The notes under the pieces are model-generated. The model worked only from the letters and a program-made list of their open reading frames with translations. It was not told the origin of the DNA and ran no database searches. The position numbers and the translations under genes were made by a program. Positions 1-9,522 of a stretch of DNA of 64,000 nucleotides are shown in pieces (position 1 is the first letter of the stretch; every line of letters starts with the position of its first letter). The stretch is from Cyanosarcina radialis HA8281-LM2 (GTDB taxonomy: Bacteria; Cyanobacteriota; Cyanobacteriia; Cyanobacteriales; CCAP-1448), in the NCBI GenBank assembly GCA_019359615.1, contig JAHHHA010000019.1, positions 1 through 64,000 on the forward strand, in the 5' to 3' direction.

Positions 1-1
1 G

Positions 2-343
2 CGTAAGTTAGGTTACTGGGGTATGCTTTACTCATGTTGGCTCTCTCAGGGCTGTCGATTTTGCTATTTGCAGCTTACACTGAGTGAGCTTTTTTACTGC
101 CTAACCGACTTTTCAAACGTCCTCTTACAGATTTTCCCCCTTCAACCTGGAGATGCACGATTAGAGAAACTCGCTGTTATCAGCGGCAGTTTTGACGAAA
201 CCATTAAATTCTGGGACATCGCCACGCAAACGTGTTGGCAAACCCTAAAGTTACCCCATCTTTACGAAGGTATGAAGATCGAGGACATTCAAGGTTTGAC
301 GGAAGCGCAATGGGCAACCCTGCAAGCATTGGGTGCGATTTAG
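2..343 (+). pseudogene. C-terminal fragment of a WD40-repeat protein (cut by window edge)
   Basis: The frame is open to the left edge, so the start is not visible. About the last 60 residues read as the end of a WD40 propeller: a blade with SGSFDETIKFWDIAT, followed by the tail GLTEAQWATLQALGAI. In cyanobacteria that tail commonly closes long WD40 proteins fused to NACHT or NB-ARC ATPases. The 45 or so residues before it are Cys/Leu-rich and do not look like a WD40 blade, so the upstream part may be frameshifted or degenerate. The family assignment of the tail is good. Whether the gene is functional cannot be judged. Confidence 0.5.
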
Positions 344-388
344 ACTTCTGGCGAGGGCATAAAGCGAGATAATCTACCCTATAACTAC

Positions 389-784
389 TTGCCCTTCCGC
401 TCGGTACGATCGCTGTTTAAATTTATCGGTATGTTATGGGATAAATTAGAATTTATTGCCTTAATAATTTCTATTTGTATAGAGGGCGTGTTTGTTACTA
501 TTTGGGCTAAATTTTTTGGAATAGATGGTAAATTGCTAGTCATAATTTCTATAGCGGCAACATTAATTACTCATCCGATCGCCTGGAAATTGTTTCTCGA
601 TTTATCTCCCTATCTAAATTTTCCGGTGCGATCGCTATTGCTAGAAAGTGCCGTCATTTTAGTTGAAGGTTTAATCTATAAGATAGCAACGAGTTATTCA
701 TGGCGAGCGAGCATTAGTTTATCCTTTGGAGCTAATCTTGCTTCCTATAGCTGCGGGCTTTTGTGGTATCAATTGCTGGGTTAA
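389..784 (+). CDS. Small integral membrane protein, unknown function
   Basis: 131 residues if the TTG at 389 is the start; an ATG at 431 would remove 14 residues and begin with MLWDKLEF. I see no clear ribosome-binding site for either. The protein is hydrophobic, with about four possible membrane segments (around residues 20-40, 45-65, 80-100 and 108-128). The last 66 bases overlap the 3' end of the convergent gene that ends at 719. I do not recognise the family. Because of the overlap, one of the two genes may be shorter or spurious at its end. Confidence 0.45.
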   Translation: MPFRSVRSLFKFIGMLWDKLEFIALIISICIEGVFVTIWAKFFGIDGKLLVIISIAATLITHPIAWKLFLDLSPYLNFPVRSLLLESAVILVEGLIYKIATSYSWRASISLSFGANLASYSCGLLWYQLLG

Positions 785-1666
785 TAGCAGCAATAAGGGA
801 ATTTCTAACCAAGCGTGAATACTGGCTGCAATTCCGTAAAAGCTGCGAGTTAGCGTAAAAGACTGTTGGAAAGCTACTAGAAATATAAGAGAGATTCCGC
901 CTAGCAAACAGTAAAAATATTTAGATGGCAGCCAAGGTAAAAGCGTTGGCGATCGCTCCTTCGTCCATTGCGAAAATAAACCGATGACGGTTGCATAGTG
1001 CATACATTGAAGAAAGGTGACAGCAGAAAATAAAGGATAGGCGATCGCTAATTTCTGCCACGATGGAGCGATAAAAGCACTTAGATAATTTCTATTAGTT
1101 TCTAATGGCAGAGTGAGAATTGGAAAAAGTTGGTAGAGGATAATTAATAACGGTATTACTACAAAGACAAAGCCGCAAGTTAATAAGATACTTTTAAAAT
1201 TCGATCGCTCCCGTTCCAGGATAAATCCTACAGGGGTGAAGTTGTGAATAATCGCGAAAGTAATAGAAGTAGCGATCGGATCGATAATAATACCAATACC
1301 GAGCAAACAGCTAACTGCAATTCCGATCGCACCTAATCGCCAATTTTGTCGGTATAGATGGCGGGTAGCAAATAACACCAATCCCATACCGCAGCAAAGT
1401 TCGAGGATATAGGCTAACCAACTCCCCATCCAGCCCCAAATAGCACAGCAACGCAACAGGGCGATCGCTGCTAGCAGTTGCACCAATCGCACCTCTATTG
1501 CTCGATCTAACTGCTGATGGAAGCGACTATCGACATAGCGCAACTCGATCGCTACGTGGGCGATACCAAAAGTTGCTAGGGTTGTAGCATAGGTAGTAAA
1601 GGGAAACGCGATCGCGCTGAAGGCACTAAATACAATAATTACTCCAGCCCAAATCACAGCACTCAT
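719..1666 (-). CDS. Polytopic membrane protein with conserved-looking histidines, unknown
   Basis: 315 residues, almost entirely hydrophobic, with eight or nine predicted membrane segments. Histidines sit in or near membrane segments in motifs such as FGIAHVAIELRYVD, AIIHNFTPVGF, LQCMHYATVIG and ASIHAWLEIP. That spacing loosely recalls membrane di-iron or carotenoid-cleaving (Brp/Blh-like) proteins, but I cannot assign it to that family with confidence. The C-terminus overlaps the convergent gene at 389-784. The next gene on the same strand begins about 70 bases beyond the 1738 boundary side, so a short operon is possible. Confidence 0.6.
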   Translation of the reverse strand: MSAVIWAGVIIVFSAFSAIAFPFTTYATTLATFGIAHVAIELRYVDSRFHQQLDRAIEVRLVQLLAAIALLRCCAIWGWMGSWLAYILELCCGMGLVLFATRHLYRQNWRLGAIGIAVSCLLGIGIIIDPIATSITFAIIHNFTPVGFILERERSNFKSILLTCGFVFVVIPLLIILYQLFPILTLPLETNRNYLSAFIAPSWQKLAIAYPLFSAVTFLQCMHYATVIGLFSQWTKERSPTLLPWLPSKYFYCLLGGISLIFLVAFQQSFTLTRSFYGIAASIHAWLEIPLLLLLTQQLIPQKPAAIGSKISSKG

Positions 1667-1737
1667 TAGACATCTCCAGAAATTACGATCGAGGGCAGGC
1701 AGGATGCCTACCTTACAAGAATTGTTCGAGATGTCTA

Positions 1738-2289
1738 TTAGTTTTTAACTTTTTGATTTCTTTGTTTCCAGCAAACCCATCCCAAGATTGCCAAGCCGAG
1801 CGGAGGTAAAAATATCCAATTGAATATTTGCGGCGGCGATTTTGCAATGGTAGATAAAGCTAAGTTGTTAGGATCTAAAGACTGAATTTGAATGCTTTCT
1901 TCTACTTTTTGACCTTCGTATATTATAGGTAATGTTGACGGACGAGGAATATCAATATTAGCTGAAATCAGAGATTTTTCTAAGTTTTTATTTTGCAGAA
2001 TCGTTTGAGAATCAGTCTGTTTTAAGTCTGTAGAATTAACGCGATTTTTAGCGATCGCCGCGATTTTTGCTATAGGTCGATATCCTGCTAGAGGCAAACA
2101 CTGGTTAGGTTTTACGAGTAAATAACCACTGGTTGGCAAACTGAGATTTGCCGAACTGATATTAATAAATACTAGATAGTTGGGATACTTTTCTAGGTTA
2201 ACGATTTTGACACAGTAGTCGAAGTTACTCGTATAACCTGGGGGTGGAGCGACATCAGCCAGAATAAAAGAAGGAGTAAAAGATAGCAT
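1738..2289 (-). CDS. Hypothetical exported protein with C-terminal membrane anchor
   Basis: I prefer the ATG at 2289 (183 residues). The upstream extension to 2346 runs through an AATTCGCAATT-type intergenic repeat and is unlikely to be coding. The mature part contains FDYCVKIVNLEKYPNYLVF and a Pro/Ser-rich stretch. The C-terminus is one hydrophobic helix (WIFLPPLGLAILGWVCW) followed by KQRNQKVKN, the pattern of a stop-transfer anchor with a positive cytoplasmic tail. It lies just before the polytopic membrane gene on the same strand. No family is recognised. Confidence 0.55.
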   Translation of the reverse strand: MLSFTPSFILADVAPPPGYTSNFDYCVKIVNLEKYPNYLVFINISSANLSLPTSGYLLVKPNQCLPLAGYRPIAKIAAIAKNRVNSTDLKQTDSQTILQNKNLEKSLISANIDIPRPSTLPIIYEGQKVEESIQIQSLDPNNLALSTIAKSPPQIFNWIFLPPLGLAILGWVCWKQRNQKVKN

Positions 2290-2396
2290 ATTTTTATTAC
2301 CAATTCGCAATTTACAATTCGCAGTTACAAAACCGCGATCGAGCAAAATGTTTCTAAGAGGATGTCTGAGAAGTCTTTTTGGCTACGTTTGCCGCT

Positions 2397-2530
2397 TGTA
2401 GATCCCCCTAAATCCCCCTTAAAAAGGGGGACTTTGAAGCTGTTCCCCCCTGCTTGGTGCAAGCTGTATGGCGAGGAAACCTCGCCACGCTTGCATCCGC
2501 TTTTTAAGGGGGGGCTAGGGGGGAGAGCGC
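2397..2530. repeat. MITE-like inverted repeat with G/C-run termini
   Basis: The left end is GATCCCCCTAAATCCCCC, shortly followed by a run of A and G. The right end mirrors it (CTTTTTAAGGGGGGGCTAGG). The whole about 130-bp element is a long imperfect palindrome. Elements of this look are common between cyanobacterial genes. It is followed by a CGCAAAGCGCACGCTGCGCG palindrome (about 2527-2548) and then a GTGTTAAGTGTGGAGTG / CCCCATCTCC tract (2640-2715) that recurs elsewhere in the window. Confidence 0.6.
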
Positions 2531-2717
2531 AAAGCGCACGCTGCGCGAACGAGTGCAATGATTTTAACTTTTCAGACAACCTCTAACGTCAGATCGGATT
2601 CGATCGAACGATCGTGATGTTTGTAGAAGAGTTCAGGAAGTGTTCAGTGTTAAGTGTGGAGTGTGAAGTTAAGAATTCTCTCCCCATCTCCCCATCTCCC
2701 CATCTCCCTATCTCCCT

Positions 2718-5048
2718 CTACCGAGTCACCCCTTGCACGACCGGACGCGCCTCGCCAGAAAACGTTCCCGGATTGCCCGCCCAGTTGAAGTCGTTGAGTC
2801 GAAAGCTAATGGAACCAAGTTCTAAAACTGGGTTGTAGCGCAGGACGATATTGTAAGTGCGACGGCTATATTCTATATAGTAGTCGGTGCTGATTTGCTC
2901 GCCAGTATCGAGATTCAGAGATGTTTGCACCCCAACCCGCAACGGTCCGTAAAGCTGCTGGGTAATACCGCCATAAAGCACTTTTGTATCAGCAGTGCGA
3001 TCGAATAAAAAAGGCGATTCGCCGTCGGGGAAAGTTTGAGAATAACCGATATTAAAGCCCGTGTAATCAAAATAAGGTCGGGAAAAATTGCCGATTTGTC
3101 CTTGCAAAGCGATGTTGGCACTGAGAGAGTTTTGACTGTCCCCGCTGCTGTAACCCGTAAATACTCCAGTGACGCTGGCATTCAGTTGCAGGTAGGGAAC
3201 TACTGGTGCAGGAGAGTAACGCAAACTTTCTGGAGAATTAGCTGGTAAGGCTTCTCCCTGCCAAAGTAAAAAGCCCCGACTCACAGAAGCACTGCCTTGA
3301 TAGCGAGTTAGATCGACGCGATTGTTTTTGCGGTTGGCTTTGAGTAAATCTAACCGATCGGTTTCCGCATCGATGAACTGCAAGCCTGCTTGATAAGTCA
3401 AGAAAGTCGATCGATCGCCTAAATCGATCGTCGGCGAAGTCAAAACTAATCCCAAACTGCTTTGCACCGTTTGGAATCCTAGCGAGCCGTTGAACAGGCG
3501 ATCGCGGTAGCTATATTCTAAGTTCAAGTTATGCGGGAGACTCGTACCGATCGTTTGTTGCAGCCGCAGACTGCCTCTAAATTCGTTTTCTATATCTCCC
3601 AGATCCAAGCTGGTAAATAGGGCCCTGCCTTGAAAGGCAGTTCTGGGGCTGATGTTAGCATCAAGTCTAGCTTTTAACCCAAAAGCATCGCCAGAGAGGT
3701 AACTACCATTGTCCACCGCCCTCTGAACCAAATACTGGGGGGTCAGAGTAAATCGCACGGTAGGGCTGTTGTAGATCTCAAAGGTGCGTTCCAGGAATAA
3801 ACCGCCGCGATCGTCTCCATCAAACCCAATATTAAAGGGAGCAGGATCTCGCTCGCGGCGATCGATAACGATCCGATTTCGCAGCAGCGGTACTTCTAGC
3901 CCTTGGTCGAAAACCAGTCGGGGGCGCGAGGCCCTGACTTCATCTACTAAAGGGGCAACCCGACTAAACGTGGCTCGATCTGCCCGCAATTCTAACTCTG
4001 GGGGGGAAAACGGATCGTTAGTAATCCGCACGTTGGTAGCTTGGACGAACAAACCTTCAAATTCGACTCGTTCGGCTTGAAAGCGAACGCGGGTAATTTC
4101 GCCGCCGCGTCTAAACGGGGCTTGGGTGGGAATATCTCTTTCAGAACCGACTACAGTTCCAGCACTCCCGGTACTGGTAACTTGTTGCAGGGGTTGATTG
4201 CGCAAAATTCGATCGCTCAACGGTCTTTGCGGGATGGTACTCGTCCCGACATCGTTAGGTAAAGTCGGGGTAAAATCCTCATCGGCCGTCACTTGATTAA
4301 ATTCCCCGCTGGCATTAGAGATCGCGCCGCTATCTTGAGCGAAGAAGTATTCAAATCGCGAACCTCTCAAGACTTGCTCGCCCCGTCTGAGAGCGACATC
4401 GCCGTCGGCTACCGCTAGACGATTTTGGATATTAATCTCCACTCGATCGGCACTAAGTACCGCTTGCTGGAAGCGCAACACCACGTTACCTTCGGCCGTA
4501 ACTACTTGACGTTCGGCATCGTACTCTTGGCGATCGGCGGTTAATTCCAGGGAGCCAGTAATAGGAATTGGTTGGCTGGGGGTACTCCCATCGGCTGGAG
4601 CGGGTGAGTTGGGGGGCGTTTGAGTTGGGGTTGGGTTCTCGTCGGTAGGGATTTGAAATTCTCTTGCCGGACCTCCTCGTTCTTGGGCTACCAATTTAGA
4701 GATCTTGGTATTCGGTGCGGGCAAAACCTGAAACAACCACAAACTGGCAACTTCAAACGAGCCTTCGACTAGCGTGCATTTAGTCTGAGAAGCTGAAGCG
4801 GCACGTCCTTGGCAGTTGGAAGCTGAGTAGGCTTCCTTGGCAGTTTTTTCTTCGGCTTTGAGAGCCATTGGCTGCGATTTAGCCGGGGCAGATTTAGGCT
4901 GCAATCCGACGGGAAGCGATCGCCTCGGATAGCTCAAAGCGATCGGTTGGCCTAGCAACGCGGCGCTAGTAGAAGCAGTTAAAGGCGAAAACTCTGATGG
5001 CTCTAATCGAACTATTGCTGGCGGTGCTGGCGGTGCGGCATAAAACAT
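2718..5048 (-). CDS. LptD/OstA-like outer-membrane LPS transport protein (DUF3769 type)
   Basis: 776 residues. After a Pro-rich low-complexity N-terminus (about 1-150), an OstA/LptA-like jellyroll segment begins near SLELTADRQEYDAERQVVTAEGNVVLR and continues through LSADRVEINIQNRLAVADGDVALRRGEQ. The rest is a beta-barrel-like region ending in ISFRLNDFNWAGNPGTF. This matches the cyanobacterial DUF3769 proteins thought to act as LptD, which inserts lipopolysaccharide into the outer membrane. I see no typical signal peptide at this start, so the true start may lie downstream or the N-terminus may be altered. The stop codon falls where a CCATCTCCC repeat tract begins, so the last few residues may be repeat-derived. 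Confidence 0.75.
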   Translation of the reverse strand: MFYAAPPAPPAIVRLEPSEFSPLTASTSAALLGQPIALSYPRRSLPVGLQPKSAPAKSQPMALKAEEKTAKEAYSASNCQGRAASASQTKCTLVEGSFEVASLWLFQVLPAPNTKISKLVAQERGGPAREFQIPTDENPTPTQTPPNSPAPADGSTPSQPIPITGSLELTADRQEYDAERQVVTAEGNVVLRFQQAVLSADRVEINIQNRLAVADGDVALRRGEQVLRGSRFEYFFAQDSGAISNASGEFNQVTADEDFTPTLPNDVGTSTIPQRPLSDRILRNQPLQQVTSTGSAGTVVGSERDIPTQAPFRRGGEITRVRFQAERVEFEGLFVQATNVRITNDPFSPPELELRADRATFSRVAPLVDEVRASRPRLVFDQGLEVPLLRNRIVIDRRERDPAPFNIGFDGDDRGGLFLERTFEIYNSPTVRFTLTPQYLVQRAVDNGSYLSGDAFGLKARLDANISPRTAFQGRALFTSLDLGDIENEFRGSLRLQQTIGTSLPHNLNLEYSYRDRLFNGSLGFQTVQSSLGLVLTSPTIDLGDRSTFLTYQAGLQFIDAETDRLDLLKANRKNNRVDLTRYQGSASVSRGFLLWQGEALPANSPESLRYSPAPVVPYLQLNASVTGVFTGYSSGDSQNSLSANIALQGQIGNFSRPYFDYTGFNIGYSQTFPDGESPFLFDRTADTKVLYGGITQQLYGPLRVGVQTSLNLDTGEQISTDYYIEYSRRTYNIVLRYNPVLELGSISFRLNDFNWAGNPGTFSGEARPVVQGVTR

Positions 5049-5256
5049 TCAACTTACTCCCCTGGCTACAGCCGAAGTCTCAGACCAGTCTCGATCGCAA
5101 CCCAAAAACCACTAAGGGCGAGACTAGTATATCCGAGCAGAAAGCAATTAACCAGTGAAAAAATTCTCAAAATCTCACTAATTAATTCTTTTAACTTCCA
5201 CCCAGCCAAACTAGCTCGCCCGGATCGCGTTTGAGAAAACGTGCGGTTAAGGCTGT

Positions 5257-5373
5257 TTACTCAACATCTCGCTTGCCAGGGTTGCGGGCTGGGTCGCTGG
5301 AGAGAAAGCCAAAGATGAATAGTAACACAAAGAAGATAACGACGATATTAACTACGATTTTCAAAGTTTCCAC
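5257..5373 (-). CDS. psbI: Photosystem II reaction centre protein I
   Basis: A 38-residue protein with a GTG start. It begins [18 protein letters not shown] and ends [16 protein letters not shown]. One membrane helix is followed by the [13 protein letters not shown] motif that is diagnostic of PsbI. PsbI is a small subunit at the edge of the PSII core, near D1 and CP43. A ribosome-binding site GGGAG lies about nine bases before the GTG. The length equals the usual 38 residues. It stands alone between the LptD-like gene and a coiled-coil gene. Confidence 0.95.
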   Translation of the reverse strand: METLKIVVNIVVIFFVLLFIFGFLSSDPARNPGKRDVE

Positions 5374-5605
5374 GATTGAGATCTCCCAAAATACGAATGC
5401 TGCAAGCGATCGCTATTCATAAGCAGCGACAACTCTACTTATCATACTTCGCCTTGGACTTTGACAGAAGGGGAAGGGGGGAGGGGGAAAAATTTACCCT
5501 TGGTGACGGGGCTTTAAACCCATTATTTTTGTGAATTAACCCCGATTTGGGATCGCCATACAAAGCTACTAAGATTAAATTAGCTCTTCAGATAGCAGTA
5601 AAATT

Positions 5606-5893
5606 ATGAACTCCGAAGAAAGGTTAACTCAAGCAGAGAAATTATTAGAAACTGCCGCCCGCTATATTAATAGCCATTCTCAAACTCTTCAACAAAACGC
5701 CCAAGAGATGAATCAGTTAAGACTTACCCTCGATCGAACTTTAGAAATATTTGGAGAGTTAGCGGCATATCAACGCCAAAGTCAAGAACGAATGGAGCGC
5801 CATGAAGAACGAATGGAACGTCAGGAACAAGAAATTCACCGGATCTGGGAGTATCTTTTAAATCAAAGCGGTAACGGACACTTAGAACGATAA
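5606..5893 (+). CDS. Small coiled-coil protein, unknown
   Basis: 95 residues, start ATG, almost all helix-forming and charged. The C-terminal half repeats an ERMERHEERMERQEQE pattern that should form a coiled coil. No signal peptide or membrane segment. It is followed after 6 bases by the 138-residue gene at 5900, so the two are probably co-transcribed. Proteins of this type are common and uncharacterised in cyanobacteria. The function is unknown. Confidence 0.6.
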   Translation: MNSEERLTQAEKLLETAARYINSHSQTLQQNAQEMNQLRLTLDRTLEIFGELAAYQRQSQERMERHEERMERQEQEIHRIWEYLLNQSGNGHLER

Positions 5894-5899
5894 AACGTT

Positions 5900-6316
5900 A
5901 TGAAACCACGTTTTGCCAATACCTTGGCATGGCAACAAGCCGAACTGTTGATGCAACCTGCGTTTATTCGGATTCTCGATCGCCTGCGCCAGCATTTAGA
6001 GAATTCGGAGTGGAAAGGCACTTACCAAGAAGTTCAAACCCCTTTCCCCGGCTACCAACTAGTTTTGCAATATGAAGAGATCTCGGTGACGATCGATATT
6101 TGGGATCTTTGCTATCAAGTTTGTTTTCGCAACTACTCTCGCCCACCCCTAGGTTTGCCGTCTCATGAAGATTCAGACGTTCTCGATGTAGAAATCGACC
6201 TCAGCTTGATCGATGACGACACCAATGAAGTTGATTGGCAACTGCTCGACGACAAAGCCAATCAACTAATCGAACAGGTGTTTGCTTGTTTACCGGCCTT
6301 AGCAGGCGATCGCTAA
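5900..6316 (+). CDS. Conserved hypothetical acidic protein
   Basis: 138 residues, soluble and acidic. Features visible are a helical N-terminus (WQQAELLMQPAFIRILDRLRQHLE), a beta-rich centre (YQLVLQYEEISVTIDIWDLCYQVCFRNY) and an acidic tail (DVEIDLSLIDDDTNEVDWQLLDDKANQL). It is the second gene of a likely pair with 5606-5893, 6 bases apart. I recognise the general look of a cyanobacterial conserved protein but no functional domain. Confidence 0.6.
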   Translation: MKPRFANTLAWQQAELLMQPAFIRILDRLRQHLENSEWKGTYQEVQTPFPGYQLVLQYEEISVTIDIWDLCYQVCFRNYSRPPLGLPSHEDSDVLDVEIDLSLIDDDTNEVDWQLLDDKANQLIEQVFACLPALAGDR

Positions 6317-6530
6317 TATCATTTGACTTTTTTCTACATAATCTTGGGTAGGGGGCGGTGCCGGAACCTGCGTCCGGCATTCCAGCCCCCGTCGCCGTGC
6401 GACGACAGACACAGCCCCTCCGCAAAGCTTTGCGCCCCTACAAATATCTATGGCTATTCCCACGCCCCATGCCATGGTCTGGACTTGTATCATTGATGAA
6501 AGCTGACCTTCTTATCTTTAGAGGACTTTT

Positions 6531-8240
6531 ATGTTACGACTGGAACGCATCAGCAAAATCTATGCCACTGAAGAAGTCCTCAAAGATATCAATTGGGAGA
6601 TTACTCCAGGCGATCGCGTCGGTTTAGTGGGTGTCAACGGGGCTGGTAAATCTACTCAACTCAAAATCATTGCTGGTGAAGTCGAGCCTACTAGTGGTGA
6701 AATTATTTGCCCTGCCAGCTTGCGGATTGCCTACCTGACTCAAGAATTTGAAGTCGATCCCAATCGGACGGTGCGAGAAGAATTTTGGACGGTGTTTGTT
6801 GAAGCTAATGAAGTTCACAACGGCTTGCACCAGGTACAACTGCAAATGGAAACCGCCGATCCAGAGAAATTAGATCGGCTGATTCGCAAGCTCGATCGGT
6901 TGCAGCACCAATTTGAAGCCCTCGACGGCTATGGCTTAGATGCCAAAATTGCCAAAATCTTGCCAGAGGTTGGGTTTGCTCCTGAAGATGGCGATCGCTT
7001 GGTGAGTGCCTTCAGCGGCGGCTGGCAGATGCGCATGAGCTTGGGAAAAATCTTGCTGCAAAATCCCGATATTTTGCTACTAGACGAACCAACCAACCAT
7101 CTAGATTTAGAAACCATCGAGTGGTTAGAAACCTATCTCAAAGGACTCAGTACGCCGATGGTAATCGTATCTCACGATCGCGAATTTCTCGATCGCCTCT
7201 GCACCCAAATCGTCGAAACCGAACGGGGAGTCTCGACTACCTACAAGGGTAACTACTCGGCCTATTTAGAGCAAAAAGCGATCGAACGCGAGATCCAACA
7301 AAACACCTTCGAGCGGCAACAAAGAGAAATCGAACGCCAGCAAGAGTTTGTCGATCGCTTTCGAGCGAGCGCCACTCGCAGCACCCAAGCTAAAAGTCGG
7401 GAAAAGCAATTAGAAAAAATCGAACTCGTAGAAGCTCCCGCAGCCGAATTAAGAAGTTTGCGCTTTCAGTTTCAACCCGCACCTCGCAGCGGTCGGGAGG
7501 TCGTCACCATTGAAGATTTGACCCACACTTACGACGAGAAGATCCTCTTTTTAGGGGCAAATTTGGAGGTAGAGCGGGGCGATCGCATTGCCTTTTTAGG
7601 GCCTAACGGGGCGGGAAAATCGACCTTGCTGCGCCTAATTGCAGGCATAGAGCAGCCTACTGACGGCAAAGTGGAACTGGGCAAACACAACGTCATCCCT
7701 GCCTACTTCGAGCAAAATCAAGCAGAGGCGCTCGATCTAGAAAAAACCGTCATGGATACGATTCACGATGAAGTCCCCGATTGGACGAACGAAGAAGTGC
7801 GCACGCTTCTAGGACGATTTTTGTTTAGCAGCGACACCGTTTTCAAACCAGTATTAGCCTTAAGTGGGGGCGAAAAAGCTCGCTTGGCACTGGCGAAAAT
7901 GCTCTTGCAACCTGCTAATTTGCTAATTCTAGACGAGCCAACCAACCATCTCGATATTCCCGCTAAAGAAATGCTGGAAAAGGCATTACAGGGCTATGAC
8001 GGAACGGCAATAGTTGTATCGCACGATCGATATTTTATCTCGCAGGTTGCCAACAAAATTGTCGATATCCGAGATGGTGAATTGCACCTTTTTCGAGGCG
8101 ACTATCACTACTATTTAGGGAAAATCGAAGAAGAAAGACAAAAAGCAGAACAAGAGAAAATTACGGCCGAAAAAGCGGCCAAAGCTGCTGCTAAACGCGC
8201 CAAACAGCAAGCCAAAAAAGCAGCTAGCAAAGCCCGTTAG
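6531..8240 (+). CDS. ABC-F family ATPase (translation factor type)
   Basis: 569 residues with two ABC ATPase domains and no membrane segment. Domain 1 has Walker A GVNGAGKST (about 34-42), signature FSGGWQMR and Walker B LLLDEPTNHLDL. Domain 2 has Walker A GPNGAGKST (about 360), signature LSGGEKAR and Walker B LILDEPTNHLDI. The linker between them is charged and helical, and the Lys/Ala-rich C-terminus resembles the tail of Uup-like members. ABC-F proteins bind the ribosome E site and modulate translation. Family is certain; the subfamily (Uup, EttA or YdiF-like) is not settled here. Confidence 0.93.
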   Translation: MLRLERISKIYATEEVLKDINWEITPGDRVGLVGVNGAGKSTQLKIIAGEVEPTSGEIICPASLRIAYLTQEFEVDPNRTVREEFWTVFVEANEVHNGLHQVQLQMETADPEKLDRLIRKLDRLQHQFEALDGYGLDAKIAKILPEVGFAPEDGDRLVSAFSGGWQMRMSLGKILLQNPDILLLDEPTNHLDLETIEWLETYLKGLSTPMVIVSHDREFLDRLCTQIVETERGVSTTYKGNYSAYLEQKAIEREIQQNTFERQQREIERQQEFVDRFRASATRSTQAKSREKQLEKIELVEAPAAELRSLRFQFQPAPRSGREVVTIEDLTHTYDEKILFLGANLEVERGDRIAFLGPNGAGKSTLLRLIAGIEQPTDGKVELGKHNVIPAYFEQNQAEALDLEKTVMDTIHDEVPDWTNEEVRTLLGRFLFSSDTVFKPVLALSGGEKARLALAKMLLQPANLLILDEPTNHLDIPAKEMLEKALQGYDGTAIVVSHDRYFISQVANKIVDIRDGELHLFRGDYHYYLGKIEEERQKAEQEKITAEKAAKAAAKRAKQQAKKAASKAR

Positions 8241-8322
8241 CAGAGCCGATCGCTGCAAGCAGCTAAAATAGATTTAGTCGTTCTGACTCTTTTAGGGAAT
8301 AGGGAACTAGGAAGATAACACG

Positions 8323-8817
8323 ATGTCAGTAACTATCGAACAAGACTTAAAGGAAATTCTCATCAAGCTAGACCAAAAGCTCGACAAGTTAGACGAGAAG
8401 ATCGATCGGAAGATTGACGACTTAGACCAGAAACTCGATCGGAAGATTAACGCTCTAGACCAGAAGCTCGATCGGAAGATTGATGACCTAGAGCAGAAGA
8501 TCGACAAGTTAGACCAGAAGCTCGATCGAGAGATTGGCAGCCTAGATCAGAAGCTCGACAAAGCGGTGGAAAGCTTAGAGGAGAAAATTGATAATGTTGG
8601 CAAAGACGTTACAGATTTAAAGGTGTCTGTAGCGCGGTTAGAAGAAAGCCAAAAAGGTTTATCTGCTCAAATTACAGAACTCAACAGTAAAGTTACCAAC
8701 CTCGAAAGCAGGGTAAACATTCAAATTAACTGATTTCCGGGAATCATTACAGGCCTGGTAACAGTCCTAATTGCGGCTCTTGCCAGACTGATATTCTTTC
8801 CCAGCAACAACCCCTAA
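8323..8817 (+). pseudogene. Coiled-coil protein interrupted by an in-frame TGA before its membrane anchor
   Basis: The first 136 codons encode a near-perfect coiled coil built from repeats such as LDQKLDRKIDDLEQKIDKLD. The frame stops at TGA (8731-8733), after VNIQIN. The same frame then continues without a break for 27 more codons, giving FPGIITGLVTVLIAALARL and a short FFPSNNP tail: one clear membrane helix, ending at TAA 8815-8817. Related cyanobacterial coiled-coil proteins usually end in such a C-terminal membrane anchor. A TGG to TGA change (Trp to stop) is the simplest explanation. The soluble 136-residue form may still be made. Confidence 0.7.
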
Positions 8818-8866
8818 TCTCAGGATTTATGCAAGTTCTGGAACTGAAGTTATTGAGAGCGATCGC

Positions 8867-9490
8867 GTGGTTCAAGTCCTAGCAGTTACCGATTATATCG
8901 ATAGTTTGGCTGAAGTAGAAACTCAGTTTAAGTTATCTCGAAATAACGACCCACTATTTTTCACTGAATATTCGAGAGATTTACCGGAATTGAGTGTTGC
9001 CGAACAACAAAGATTAGACTTAATTAAACAGCGATATCTTTATCATCGTCAATACGAGCATTTGTTAGAAGGAGCAGTCAACTTTATTGTCATTGCCCCC
9101 TTATTGGAAATGGCAGGATTTTACGACCCACCTTTTCACTTGCGTTCTGAAGCATCGATTCAGTTAGAACTTGAAGATGAAAATGACAAGATTTATCGAG
9201 GTCGAATCGATAGCTTAATTTTACAGGAACACCTCTGGATTATTTTAGTAGAATCTAAACGAACTTCTTTCAGTGCAGACGTGGCATTACCACAGGCGAT
9301 CGCTTATATGGCTGCTAATCCGCACCGCGATCGATCGACCTTTGGTCTGGTAAGTAATGGCGCTTATTCGATTTTTGTCAAGTTAGATCGATCCCAGTAC
9401 GGCTTTTCTGAAGATTTTTCTTTGAATCGTCAGCAGAATGAATTGTACGATGTTCTGCGAGTGTTAAATCGGCTCAAAGTATTGTTATAG
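8867..9490 (+). CDS. PD-(D/E)XK nuclease-like protein (type I restriction R N-terminal-like)
   Basis: 207 residues from a GTG start; an ATG at 8829 is in another frame that closes quickly. The core GRIDSLILQEHLWIILVESK shows the D...(E)xK arrangement of PD-(D/E)XK nucleases, followed by the helix ALPQAIAYMAANP and a GLVSNGAYSIFVKL strand. This matches the stand-alone HsdR-N-like proteins that are frequent in cyanobacteria. No helicase part or methylase gene is nearby, so it is an orphan domain and not a restriction system. Nuclease activity is inferred. Confidence 0.65.
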   Translation: MVQVLAVTDYIDSLAEVETQFKLSRNNDPLFFTEYSRDLPELSVAEQQRLDLIKQRYLYHRQYEHLLEGAVNFIVIAPLLEMAGFYDPPFHLRSEASIQLELEDENDKIYRGRIDSLILQEHLWIILVESKRTSFSADVALPQAIAYMAANPHRDRSTFGLVSNGAYSIFVKLDRSQYGFSEDFSLNRQQNELYDVLRVLNRLKVLL

Positions 9491-9522
9491 GTTTCTTTAT
9501 CTCTAAATTTGGCGATCGACAC

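Noticed and set aside
2362-2586. Overlapping small frames on both strands at 2325-2586
   Set aside because: They lie entirely within a palindromic intergenic repeat; the peptides are Pro/Lys/Gly runs from C and G tracts.
5231-5422. 63-codon plus-strand frame
   Set aside because: It is antisense to psbI, which is clearly recognisable on the other strand.
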